This document shows, piece by piece, positions 42,728 through 50,881 of a DNA stretch of 64,000 bases. Source of the DNA: Acidobacteriaceae bacterium (GTDB lineage Bacteria > Acidobacteriota > Terriglobia > Terriglobales > Acidobacteriaceae); assembly GCA_025462735.1 (NCBI GenBank), contig JAOAPC010000008.1, positions 372,001 through 436,000 of the forward strand, written 5' to 3'. Positions within the stretch are counted from its first letter, which is position 1; each line of letters starts with the position of its first letter. The translations under genes and the position numbers were made by a program. The notes beneath the pieces are model-generated. The model worked only from the letters and a program-made list of their open reading frames with translations. It was not told where the DNA came from and made no database searches.

Positions 42728-43654
42728 TCAATTCATTTCTGGTAATTGCGCGATCAAAGTTCGCGCTTGCGAACGGATATACCGATTTTCATCTTTCGCC
42801 GCCAGACGCTGCAGCACGATGCGGACGCTACTATCGGCCCGCACCGGCTCGAGAAGGCGCAAGGCTTCAATTCTTACTCCCGGATTCGCGTCCGACATCA
42901 GAGACTCAAGCACCGCGTCCCGAACCTGCACATCATCCTTGACGTACGGGCCAAGGCTATCCAGCGCCTTCAGCCGCACACCCGTGTTCGAGTCATAGCG
43001 CAAAGCATAAAGCAGGGCTTCGCGCACGTGAATATTATTAGGCTGCTGGGTAAGCAGATTGACGGAGTCCATCCGCACGCCGGCGTTGAAATTATTTCGC
43101 GCCGCATACAAAAGAAGCTGCTGAATATTCGGATCGCCGAGCGAACCATGGGCCTCCTGCGGAGCCACGGTCTCGTATTTGATTGTGACCTGATTGGACC
43201 CGGGCTGCTGGGCGATAGAACTGATGCCGCTTACCGATGCCAGGGAAGGCTGCGCCGTGGGCGCGGGAGTACCTACCGGAGCGTTAACCATTTTGTAAGT
43301 CGCCCCGATGCCGCCCGCGAAACCAACGATAAAGATTGCGGCCGCCAGCGCCGGGGCAAAGCGGACCTGGTTCAGCCAGTGAACCGGGTCGAATATTAGT
43401 CGAGACCACCATCCGCCCTGTTCCGCCGATTCCAGCCCTTCCTGTAGCCGCATGCGGGACGCCGCGAGGAAGCTCGGGCTTGGGTCGCGCATGGGAAATT
43501 GCGCGAAATCTGCTCGGAGCTTCTTTACTGATTCCAGCTCAGCTGCGCAATTCCTGCAGCGCACGACATGCTGCTCCAGTTCATGACGAGCATCGTCGGG
43601 CAGCTCATCGTAAACGTAAAGAAGAACGCTTTGTTGTACCCATTCGCATTTCAT
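42728..43654 (-). CDS. Anti-sigma factor with HEAT-repeat extracytoplasmic domain
   Basis: A 308-residue protein; the ATG at 43654 follows AGAGGCG. The N-terminus is a zinc anti-sigma domain (HVVRCRNC, H-x3-C-x2-C type, near residues 28-35). One transmembrane helix (about 100-120, APALAAAIFIVGFAGGIGA) follows. The outer part at about 165-305 is made of four or more HEAT-like repeats (GVRMDSVNLL, VREALLYALRYDSNTGVRLKALDSL, GVRIEALRLL). This architecture is unusual; the HEAT part probably senses or binds an envelope protein. It is cotranscribed with the sigma gene, despite a REP pair in the spacer. Confidence 0.87.
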   Translation of the reverse strand: MKCEWVQQSVLLYVYDELPDDARHELEQHVVRCRNCAAELESVKKLRADFAQFPMRDPSPSFLAASRMRLQEGLESAEQGGWWSRLIFDPVHWLNQVRFAPALAAAIFIVGFAGGIGATYKMVNAPVGTPAPTAQPSLASVSGISSIAQQPGSNQVTIKYETVAPQEAHGSLGDPNIQQLLLYAARNNFNAGVRMDSVNLLTQQPNNIHVREALLYALRYDSNTGVRLKALDSLGPYVKDDVQVRDAVLESLMSDANPGVRIEALRLLEPVRADSSVRIVLQRLAAKDENRYIRSQARTLIAQLPEMN

Positions 43655-43668
43655 AGTCGCCTCTGTTC

Positions 43669-43731
43669 GACGGGCGAGACGCCCGTCACTCCACAACACT
43701 GCTGTTGGAGAGACGGGCGTCCCCGCCCGTC
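43669..43731. repeat. Paired REP-like palindromes (BIME-like) in sigma/anti-sigma spacer
   Basis: Unit 1 is GACGGGCG (43669-43676) and CGCCCGTC (43680-43687). Unit 2 is GACGGGCG (43712-43719) and CGCCCGTC (43724-43731). The linker between them (43688-43711) can itself form an imperfect hairpin (CTCCA to TGGAG). The paired layout matches the copy at 63222-63290. Confidence 0.92.
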
Positions 43732-43744
43732 CTCAAACAGAAAC

Positions 43745-44335
43745 TCATCTCATGTCTGCCAGCGTCGCGCGCAGCTTCTGGGTTGCACGGAACAGCGTGT
43801 TCTTGGCGGTCTCCTCGGTCGTGTTCAACATTTCGCCGACGGTCCGCAATTTCAGTCCTTGATAGTGTTTCAACTCGAAGACTACGCGCTCGCGCGGGGT
43901 TAGCTTTTCGAGCGCGCGCGAAATTCTGCCGCCCAATTCCCGCCGCATCAGATCGCGCTCGGGGTTCGCGCCGCTGCGCCCGTCCGCCACCTGTGCTAGC
44001 ACGTCGAACTGCTCGCCTTCAGAATCCACAACTACTGGCGCATCTTCTTTTCGAACCTGTTTCTTGCGGAGGTTGTCCAGGCACAAATTGGTCACGATCC
44101 GGTAGATCCAGGTGTAAAAAGAGCACTCGAAACGGAAGCGGCCAATATTCTTGTACGCCTTCAGGAAGGCTTCCTGATAAACGTCCTGGGCTTCATGGTC
44201 TGATCCGGTCAGGTGCATCGCCAAACGTAGCACTGCCTGGTCGTAATGGCGCACCAGCTCCTCGAAGGCAGAGCGATTGCCGCGCTGCGCTTCGCGCACC
44301 AGGAGCGTGTCGTCGATACGACTCTGACTCAACAT
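43745..44335 (-). CDS. RNA polymerase ECF-type sigma factor
   Basis: A 196-residue sigma-70-family factor. Region 2 reads AFEELVRHYDQAVLRLAMHLTGSDHEAQDVYQEAFLKAYKNIGRFRFECSF at residues about 20-70, with the core-binding segment VYQEAF and the -10 segment FYTWIYRIVTN. Region 4 ends with LTPRERVVFELKHYQGLKLRTVGEMLNTTEETAKNTLFRATQKL. Residues before Met (44335) in the open frame up to 44503 look non-coding. The anti-sigma gene follows after 90 bp. It probably controls this cluster and itself. Confidence 0.92.
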   Translation of the reverse strand: MLSQSRIDDTLLVREAQRGNRSAFEELVRHYDQAVLRLAMHLTGSDHEAQDVYQEAFLKAYKNIGRFRFECSFYTWIYRIVTNLCLDNLRKKQVRKEDAPVVVDSEGEQFDVLAQVADGRSGANPERDLMRRELGGRISRALEKLTPRERVVFELKHYQGLKLRTVGEMLNTTEETAKNTLFRATQKLRATLADMR

Positions 44336-44645
44336 GTGGACCCCGGTGACAGGCTGCCGCGTTCCACTGCTTGGTTCCACCCTTTTGACAGGCTCAGGGG
44401 ATGACTGGCCCCGAACTCGCTCCGGATGAGAACCCCTGCCAACCGGAGATTGTACTGCCCATGCATCGGCCGGCATCTCTGTTGTCCTTGGTCGCCGGAA
44501 CACGTACCTCCCCGGCTACAAGGAGATAGACGGAGACAGGGACAGTTGGTAAGCAGAAGAAACCACGAAACAGCGGCATGAGGAGCGCACCAGCCGCTAC
44601 CCCGGAGGCAATCCTAAGATACTCCAGCCAGCACCGCGCCGGACG
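44336..44645. other. Intergenic region upstream of the sigma factor gene
   Basis: 310 bases between the 885-residue protein gene and the sigma gene, both on the minus strand. It is the expected site of a sigma-factor promoter, possibly autoregulated, but I could not identify its boxes. No hairpin terminator with a T-tract is visible after the stop at 44646. Confidence 0.5.
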
Positions 44646-47303
44646 TTATGGCTGTGCAGTCAGGATGGGCACTACCGCCGTGTCGACCGTGCCCGGGTCG
44701 TCTCTGAGCTTGAGATACAGCGCCTTCCCTTTGGGAGCAGGAATGGCCAGGGCAGCTTCCACGAAGCCATCGGGAACGGTAACCGAGTTGGTGAAATCGG
44801 GGTCAGCGCTTACGGCATCGATGAGGAAAAGCTTGTCGCCGCTGAGAGTGCACGGTTTATCCGCAATCGGCTTCTCGGGCCCTGAGGGCGATTCTGCAAC
44901 TCCGCTCTTTTCAGGCGCTGAGCTTTGTTCCGAGGCCTTTTGGGAGACTAAGCTGTTTTCCGAGCCACCATTCTTTTCGGATTTCGAGTTCTCCCCGGTG
45001 GACCCTTCTTCCCGCGCCGGCCTCTTTTCAGCCCCTGGACTTCTCCCTGCACTCTTCACCGGAGCCGTGCAGCGCACTTCTTTCAGATCGGGCATGCGTA
45101 CCAGATTTGCCAGTAGCTGCCAGTCGCCTTCAACCCCGTCGGGGCTTACCGGACGAAACTTCAACGGTCCGAAGGCCGAAGGTCCTAGCAGCTTCATGGG
45201 ATCGAGCATGGCAAAAATCGTCTTCGAATCTTGCCGCGTGAGGTTGCCATCCTTCTCGCTCAGCAGAACGTGAAATGACTCGTCCTGTGTTGCAACTTCG
45301 ACTCTCTCTGCCGGAGGGAAAGTCTCCGGCACCTGGGTCTTCAAAAAGAAATTCAGTCGTCCGTCCTGCGGGAGTTCGTCGGGGTTGCCAAGCTGGATCA
45401 TTGGGGGAGAGTCACTGCTGTCGAGTTGGACGCTTTTGCTCAAGAGGTTTAGCTGCGGCCGTGGGGCTGCGATTGCGGTGCTTAGGTCAAGCGTACGGCC
45501 GTCTTTCAAGGCGACCTGGGCCGTCACCGAAGCACCCGCCTTCAGCTTAGCTCCCGACGTGGCATCGTGCGCCACGAGTTTAAGCTCATCATGCTGGTTG
45601 TCACGGGAAAGATTTTCAGGGGTGAATGTGACGCCGCTCAATTCCAGCTTTGAAACTTCATCGAGACGAGTGCCTCGCAATATTCCGTTGAGGTCTCCGG
45701 CATGGACCGTGAACGTATCCAGACGAGCGGCCTCGGAGTAAGTATGCAGCGAAACCTTATCTGCTTCGGCGAGGCCGAATTTCTTCACCAGCACTTGCAC
45801 AGAACCAGCGCTGGCATTCTGTAGCGGGACTTTCAATTCCAGTTCATAAGGTTTTGCGGCCTTCCACTCCACAGGAACGGTTTTTCCGTATGTGTTCTCC
45901 AATAGCACTTCGCTGACGCAGCAAGCGTCCGGTGACTGCACGTGCAAAGTATCCTCGCGACCGATAATCAGCGCGCTTGCGTCTTTCGAAGCAACCACCC
46001 ACTGAGAAGCTTGAGACGTACGGAGCCGGAATCGCGGCCCTTCGAAGGAATGGAACCCCCACGAGCCACGCAGAATGCCGCTAGCCTCTCCGTCCAGGGA
46101 TTTCGCTTCCATGGTGTGAGTTTCAATCACGAATCCGCCGAGAGCTGGATCCGGATGAGCGGGAAGATCAAAGCCCTTCCCGGATTTACTTTCCACATGA
46201 AGCACGAAATTGTGCGCCAACTCCGTGGCAAAAACCAGAGGCGCTCCTTCCGCCGGCAAAACAAGATCTAGCTTACTGGCGCAGAATACCTGCGCCGCAT
46301 CGACTGTCCGCAATGGCGGCGGAACAACAGCATGCACCGGGGGCAAGGCAATCACCAAAACCGATTTTGGATTACGAAATGAAGGCGGATTGTTCAGGCG
46401 AAGGTTGAGATCGTCTTTGCGAGGCAACGCGAGCGCGGGAATGTATTGATACTGCGCCGTGTGGGCTGTGCTCAGAATGCGCACCGCATCCACGACGGCG
46501 CCAACATATGCGCTGTAATAGCCGCCTCTGGCTGTCGGCGTGGCGCTAAGCTGAGCGAGCAAATCCGTCGACGGTCCCGAGGTCAGAGTCGCGACCATGT
46601 TTTGACTGTGCTGATCGTCGAGCACCATCTGATCGGTATTCTGTGTAAGGCAGGGCACCTGCTGGGCGCTTGGTTTATCGAAGCACTGCTGATCGAGCTT
46701 AATGTTGAGGCTTCTCGCGAGCATGGTGGCGCGCGTTTTTAGCTGCTCCGGATCAACCACGGATGTCTCGCGAACCGCCTCCAGATATGCTTCCAATCGT
46801 GAGCGATCCAGGCTGAGCTGCTGCAGATCCTGTGCGGCACGGACGAAAGCCCCGGGTTTGCCGCGAACCGCAGATCGCAAAGTAGAAAACGCTCCTCCGG
46901 TCTCCGGCGCAAGCAGGACAACAGCCTGGTCAGCATCAGTGGGGACGGTAACAAAGATGCCCTCTTCGTGAACGGGCTTCGTCCAGGTCTCGGCGCGGGT
47001 AAACCAGGACTCGGGCGGAGGGTTGGTCGCTCCTCGCAAAAAGACCACGACCATCAGGTAGTGAACCGACTGGCTGTCAGGCAGGTCTGGATGCACCCAC
47101 AGGCGGTCCCCAGGCTGCAGGTTCGGCACTTCTGCGATGGGTACGGTCACGCCTTCGCGCTGCACATGCACCTGAAACTTGGGTCCGATAAGATCAAAAG
47201 CTGCATTGTCGGCGCGAGCAGTTGTGGTCAAGAGTATGAGAGCGGAAAAGCAGAAACCGGCGATTACGCGGCCCAAATAAGGTTTTAAGAATCGCAAACG
47301 CAC
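44646..47303 (-). CDS. Large secreted protein of unknown function
   Basis: An 885-residue exported protein with a signal peptide at residues 1-32 (ending TTARADN). The body is mixed alpha-beta with no recognised domain. It holds regular stretches such as GPKFQVHVQREGVTVPIAEVP and PPVHAVVPPPL, and several beta-rich segments that look like Ig-like modules (for example VEWKAAKPYELELKVPLQNASAG). A low-complexity Ser/Glu/Lys linker (SGRSP...SEKNGGSENSLV) covers about 735-800. It is the gene upstream of the sigma/anti-sigma cluster on the same strand, and may be part of it. Confidence 0.6.
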   Translation of the reverse strand: MRLRFLKPYLGRVIAGFCFSALILLTTTARADNAAFDLIGPKFQVHVQREGVTVPIAEVPNLQPGDRLWVHPDLPDSQSVHYLMVVVFLRGATNPPPESWFTRAETWTKPVHEEGIFVTVPTDADQAVVLLAPETGGAFSTLRSAVRGKPGAFVRAAQDLQQLSLDRSRLEAYLEAVRETSVVDPEQLKTRATMLARSLNIKLDQQCFDKPSAQQVPCLTQNTDQMVLDDQHSQNMVATLTSGPSTDLLAQLSATPTARGGYYSAYVGAVVDAVRILSTAHTAQYQYIPALALPRKDDLNLRLNNPPSFRNPKSVLVIALPPVHAVVPPPLRTVDAAQVFCASKLDLVLPAEGAPLVFATELAHNFVLHVESKSGKGFDLPAHPDPALGGFVIETHTMEAKSLDGEASGILRGSWGFHSFEGPRFRLRTSQASQWVVASKDASALIIGREDTLHVQSPDACCVSEVLLENTYGKTVPVEWKAAKPYELELKVPLQNASAGSVQVLVKKFGLAEADKVSLHTYSEAARLDTFTVHAGDLNGILRGTRLDEVSKLELSGVTFTPENLSRDNQHDELKLVAHDATSGAKLKAGASVTAQVALKDGRTLDLSTAIAAPRPQLNLLSKSVQLDSSDSPPMIQLGNPDELPQDGRLNFFLKTQVPETFPPAERVEVATQDESFHVLLSEKDGNLTRQDSKTIFAMLDPMKLLGPSAFGPLKFRPVSPDGVEGDWQLLANLVRMPDLKEVRCTAPVKSAGRSPGAEKRPAREEGSTGENSKSEKNGGSENSLVSQKASEQSSAPEKSGVAESPSGPEKPIADKPCTLSGDKLFLIDAVSADPDFTNSVTVPDGFVEAALAIPAPKGKALYLKLRDDPGTVDTAVVPILTAQP

Positions 47304-47498
47304 TACTCCCTCTTCCTAAGATGCTGGTTTGTTCCTCTTTATGCTATCAGCCCCGTGCCGGGTCGCAAGACTCGGTTGTTCAAAAGAATCTTGTAATTCG
47401 ACACCTATGCTATTGAATGGAAAGGGGGATCAATCGGTGCAGCAGGTTCGCCTAACCGCGGAGAAAGTGCTATTCCTCGACGCTGGTAACATCGGGGT

Positions 47499-48485
47499 GT
47501 GCTGCTCGAAATCCGAAATTTAAGCATTGAATTTCCCGGGACGCCAAAACCGCTCGTCGCCGTACGCGACGTTGGCTTCAAACTCTCTCGCGGCGAGGTG
47601 CTTGGGTTAGTGGGTGAATCGGGGTCGGGGAAATCCGTCACTTCACTCGCGATTATGCGGCTGCTTCCTCCGCAAGCGACCATCGGCGGAGAAATTCGTT
47701 TTGCGGCAAACGGCGGCGCTCCGCAGAACCTGCTTACACTCGACGCGGAACATGTCCGGCAACTGCGCGGCTCCGGAATTTCGATGATCTTCCAAGAGCC
47801 GATGACGGCGCTGAATCCCGTCATGCGCGTTGGAGAACAGGTGGCAGAAGCGGTACGCGCCCACAATAGCGTCGCTAAGAAGGAATCCTGGGACCGCGCC
47901 GTTGAGGCCTTGCGCGAAGTTGCGATACCGGATCCTGAGCGCCGTGCTCACGATTATCCCCATCAGCTTTCAGGAGGAATGCGGCAACGAGTGATGATTG
48001 CGATGGCAATCGTCAATCGTCCTCAACTACTGATCGCCGACGAACCGACCACCGCGCTCGATGTGACCATCCAGGCGCAAATTCTTGATCTGCTCGCCAG
48101 CTTGCGGGAGAAGTTCGGGCTGACGATGCTTTTCATTTCGCACGATCTCGCGGTGGTTTCAAAAGTTGCTGACCGGGTTGCAGTCATGTACGCGGGAAGC
48201 CTGGTCGAACTTGGTCCGCGCGAGGAGATTTTTCGTGTGCCCGCTCATCCCTATACGCGCGGCCTGCTCGATGCAGTCCCCACGCTGAATACGGAGCGCG
48301 GCCGTCCATTGCAGACGATTGAAGGCACAGTTCCACCGCTGCGCGATGTTCCGCCCGGATGCCCGTTTGAGCCGCGATGCGACTTACGGATCCCGGAATG
48401 TGCTCGCGCCCTCCCTCCGTTGGTGGAGATCAGTCCAAGCCATTGGGCGCGATGTCCGGTCGCAAATGCGAAGCGCGCTTTATAA
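47499..48485 (+). CDS. Peptide/nickel-type ABC transporter ATP-binding protein
   Basis: A 328-residue OppD/DppD-like ATPase. The start is a GTG at 47499. Walker A is GESGSGKS, the Q-loop is in SMIFQEPMTAL, the signature is LSGGMRQRVMIAMAI, Walker B is LLIADEPTTALDV, and the H-loop is LFISHDLAVV. The C-terminal oligopeptide-transport domain (HPYTRGLLDAVPTL, CPFEPRCDLRIPEC with Cys residues for a possible Fe-S cluster) is complete. No permease or partner ATPase lies adjacent in the window, so it is an orphan unit here. Confidence 0.92.
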   Translation: MLLEIRNLSIEFPGTPKPLVAVRDVGFKLSRGEVLGLVGESGSGKSVTSLAIMRLLPPQATIGGEIRFAANGGAPQNLLTLDAEHVRQLRGSGISMIFQEPMTALNPVMRVGEQVAEAVRAHNSVAKKESWDRAVEALREVAIPDPERRAHDYPHQLSGGMRQRVMIAMAIVNRPQLLIADEPTTALDVTIQAQILDLLASLREKFGLTMLFISHDLAVVSKVADRVAVMYAGSLVELGPREEIFRVPAHPYTRGLLDAVPTLNTERGRPLQTIEGTVPPLRDVPPGCPFEPRCDLRIPECARALPPLVEISPSHWARCPVANAKRAL

Positions 48486-48529
48486 TCCGTGTTCTGCCTC
48501 ACACTTTAGGCGTCAGATTCCGGTGAAGA

Positions 48530-49282
48530 TTGCGCATACTGCTGCTCAGCGACATTCACAGTAACGTGGAAGCTCTGGAGGCGTGCCTTGCCGCCGCCCC
48601 TCCAACCGATGCGACCGTCAACCTGGGTGACATTGTTGGCTACGGAGCGAGCCCGAACGAAGTTACCGAACGCGTGTGCGGATTGGGAGGAATTTTTGTT
48701 CGCGGCAACCATGACAAAGTAGTGGCGGGCATCGATACTCTAGAAGGTTTCAATCCCATCGCCGGTGTGGCGGCGCTTTGGAACCGCGAGCAGCTTACCA
48801 GCGAGCATCTGGCCTGGTTGCGCGCTTTGCCGAAAGGACCGGTGCTGAGTGACATCTCCAGTGTGCAGTACGTGCACGGCGCTCCCGACGATGAAGATCG
48901 CTACGTGGTCACGCTCGAAGATGCCGCTCTGCAACTAAGACAGGCGACTGCGAACATCACATTTTTTGGGCATACCCACATTCAGGGCGCATTCTTTCTG
49001 CGAGACGGAGTTGTACAGGCGGTTCGCCCGGCATACGCGACCGTAGGAAAACAGGAAACCTGGGACTTGCAGCTCGAATCCGGATTAAACTACATGATCA
49101 ATCCCGGATCGATTGGACAGCCTCGTGATGGAGACTGGCGGGCTGCGTTTGCTGTTTTCGACTCGGAACAGCGGATAGTGACCTTTTTTCGGGCTCCTTA
49201 CCAAATACGAGCGGCGCAGGAAAAAATTTTAGCGGCGGGCCTTCCAGCGCGATTGGCCACAAGACTCGCAGCAGGAAGTTAA
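48530..49282 (+). CDS. Calcineurin-like metallophosphoesterase
   Basis: A 250-residue YfcE/MJ0936-type phosphoesterase with a TTG start. All metal motifs are present: SDIHSN (Asp8 and His10), VNLGDIVGYG, FVRGNHDK and FFGHTHIQG, then NPGSIGQPRDG. It probably hydrolyses small phosphodiesters or 2',3'-cyclic nucleotides; the substrate is not given. It is followed within 4 bp by an RNase HI gene, forming an operon. Confidence 0.91.
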   Translation: MRILLLSDIHSNVEALEACLAAAPPTDATVNLGDIVGYGASPNEVTERVCGLGGIFVRGNHDKVVAGIDTLEGFNPIAGVAALWNREQLTSEHLAWLRALPKGPVLSDISSVQYVHGAPDDEDRYVVTLEDAALQLRQATANITFFGHTHIQGAFFLRDGVVQAVRPAYATVGKQETWDLQLESGLNYMINPGSIGQPRDGDWRAAFAVFDSEQRIVTFFRAPYQIRAAQEKILAAGLPARLATRLAAGS

Positions 49283-49286
49283 CGTG

Positions 49287-49850
49287 ATGAAAGTCCCTCC
49301 TGACAACTATTTGATTGCACACACCGACGGCGGCGCGCGTGGCAATCCGGGTCCCGCAGGCTACGGCGTCGTGATTCATGATGCGCAGGGACACAAGGTT
49401 GCGGCGCTCAGCCAATATCTTGGAAAACAGACCAATAACGTCGCGGAATACCAGGCGCTCATCGCCGCGCTGGAATACGCAGTCGAGCATGACTCCCGCC
49501 CCCTGAAGGTTGTCAGCGATTCGGAGCTGCTTGTCCGCCAGATCAAGGGTATCTACAAAGTAAAAGAGCCGACCTTGCGCGATCTACACGCACGCGCTCG
49601 CCAACTGATAAACAAATTGGAATGGTTTGACATTGAACACGTTCTACGCGGACATAATCGCGAGGCCGATGATCTGGCAAATGAAGCCATGGACAAGGGT
49701 TCCGGGAAGACTCCGTTTCGCGCCCCCCACGCCGCTCCAAGTCAGCAGGTGCAAAGAGAATTCAAAGGGATCGTGCGTGATGGAAAGATCGAACTGCTTG
49801 ATGGGGATCTGCCCGAAGGCACGGCGGTTGAGGTCCGCATGAAGCGCTAG
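49287..49850 (+). CDS. Ribonuclease HI-like protein with additional C-terminal module
   Basis: A 187-residue protein. ATG 49287 follows AGGAAG; a GTG at 49284 is an alternative. Residues about 5-135 are RNase HI: YLIAHTDGGARGNPGPAGYG, NVAEYQALIAAL, VSDSELLV and the final Asp in EADDLANEAM, which are the four carboxylates needed to cut RNA in RNA-DNA hybrids. About 30 residues at the end (FKGIVRDGKIELLDGD then LPEGTAVEVRM) resemble a DUF104-type small beta module also seen in antitoxin-like proteins. This tail is not in classical RNase HI. Confidence 0.88.
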   Translation: MKVPPDNYLIAHTDGGARGNPGPAGYGVVIHDAQGHKVAALSQYLGKQTNNVAEYQALIAALEYAVEHDSRPLKVVSDSELLVRQIKGIYKVKEPTLRDLHARARQLINKLEWFDIEHVLRGHNREADDLANEAMDKGSGKTPFRAPHAAPSQQVQREFKGIVRDGKIELLDGDLPEGTAVEVRMKR

Positions 49851-49856
49851 CCGATT

Positions 49857-49878
49857 TCCGCCAATGCGATGTGGCGGA
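49857..49878. terminator. Possible weak convergent hairpin
   Basis: The stem TCCGCCA (49857-49863) and TGGCGGA (49872-49878) with an 8-nt loop lies between the RNase HI stop and the FAH gene stop. No T-tract follows on either strand, so the terminator role is weak. Confidence 0.4.
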
Positions 49879-50667
49879 TCAATCACTCACCACGTTTCGT
49901 AACGTCCCAACTCCTGCGACTCTGACTTCCACTGTGTCTACTGCTACTAGTGGCCCGACTCCACTCGGAGTTCCGGTGGCAATCAGGTCTCCGGGAAGCA
50001 GGGTCATTACCTGCGCAATATGGCGAATCACGACGTCCAGCGCAAAAATAAAATCGCGAGTATTGCCTTGCTGTTTTGTTTTTCCATTCACTCGCGTTTC
50101 CACCTCAACTCCGGCCCACGGGTCAATTGAGTCCGTCACCACGGGTCCAACCGGACAGAACGTGTCGAATCCTTTGGCGCGAGTCCATTGGCCATCTTTG
50201 TTCTGCAGGTCCCGAGCTGTGACGTCATTCACGCACGTGTAGCCGAGAATGTACGGCCTGACGTCTTCATCCACTTTGAGATTCCGGCATATTTTGCCGA
50301 TCACGACACCCAACTCGCCCTCGTGGTCGACACGAGCAGAAATCTTGGGACGCACGACGGTTTGCTTTGGGCCGATTATTGCCGACGAAGGCTTTAGAAA
50401 AATCAGCGGCTCAACCGGAACGTCGTGCCCAAGTTCAGCCGCATGCTCGCGATAATTCCGTCCGACACAAACAATTTTGGACGGCTCGACCGGAGCCAGC
50501 AGCGTAGCTTCGTCAAGCGGAATATGAGGAATTTTCTTCGCTATAGATTCCAGCGCCTTCTTGTCTGGAGGAAATGCCAGAGTTCGCGTGATCTCCTCGC
50601 GTCCGGCGATAGTTTCAATACATCCAAAGTGAGAAGAGCCATCTAATTCGAAGCGGCAATATTTCAT
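49879..50667 (-). CDS. Fumarylacetoacetate hydrolase (FAH) family protein
   Basis: A 262-residue FAH-superfamily enzyme. Metal-binding motifs are [11 protein letters not shown] (Glu-x-Glu pair) and [13 protein letters not shown]. Also present are [21 protein letters not shown], and the C-terminal [13 protein letters not shown]. Relatives include acylpyruvase, 2-oxo-hept-3-ene-dioate hydratase and homoprotocatechuate isomerase/decarboxylase. The exact reaction is undetermined. It is a single-gene unit on the minus strand. Confidence 0.9.
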   Translation of the reverse strand: MKYCRFELDGSSHFGCIETIAGREEITRTLAFPPDKKALESIAKKIPHIPLDEATLLAPVEPSKIVCVGRNYREHAAELGHDVPVEPLIFLKPSSAIIGPKQTVVRPKISARVDHEGELGVVIGKICRNLKVDEDVRPYILGYTCVNDVTARDLQNKDGQWTRAKGFDTFCPVGPVVTDSIDPWAGVEVETRVNGKTKQQGNTRDFIFALDVVIRHIAQVMTLLPGDLIATGTPSGVGPLVAVDTVEVRVAGVGTLRNVVSD

Positions 50668-50881
50668 GTTTTTCGCAGAAATTATTTCAGGCTTGGAACT
50701 CGAACCGTCAGGGGACTATGCCAGAGACCTGCGGCGAAAGCAAGCAAATCAGAACTGCAGGAAACAAACCCAAGCTCGAAGAGAGCATCTCAAAGTGTTG
50801 ATTTGGCGAGAACTGGGGATTTAACCATAGCTTCGGGATCAACGAAGCGACACACGCTTAACCGCGTACCTCGAAATCTGC

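Noticed and set aside
44336-44645. A possible ECF promoter ahead of the sigma gene
   Set aside because: No convincing paired -35/-10 boxes could be aligned to another gene of the cluster by eye.
44578-45273. A 231-residue plus-strand frame opposite the large secreted protein
   Set aside because: Serine/proline-rich antisense composition without a start site; the minus-strand gene is continuous and has a signal peptide.
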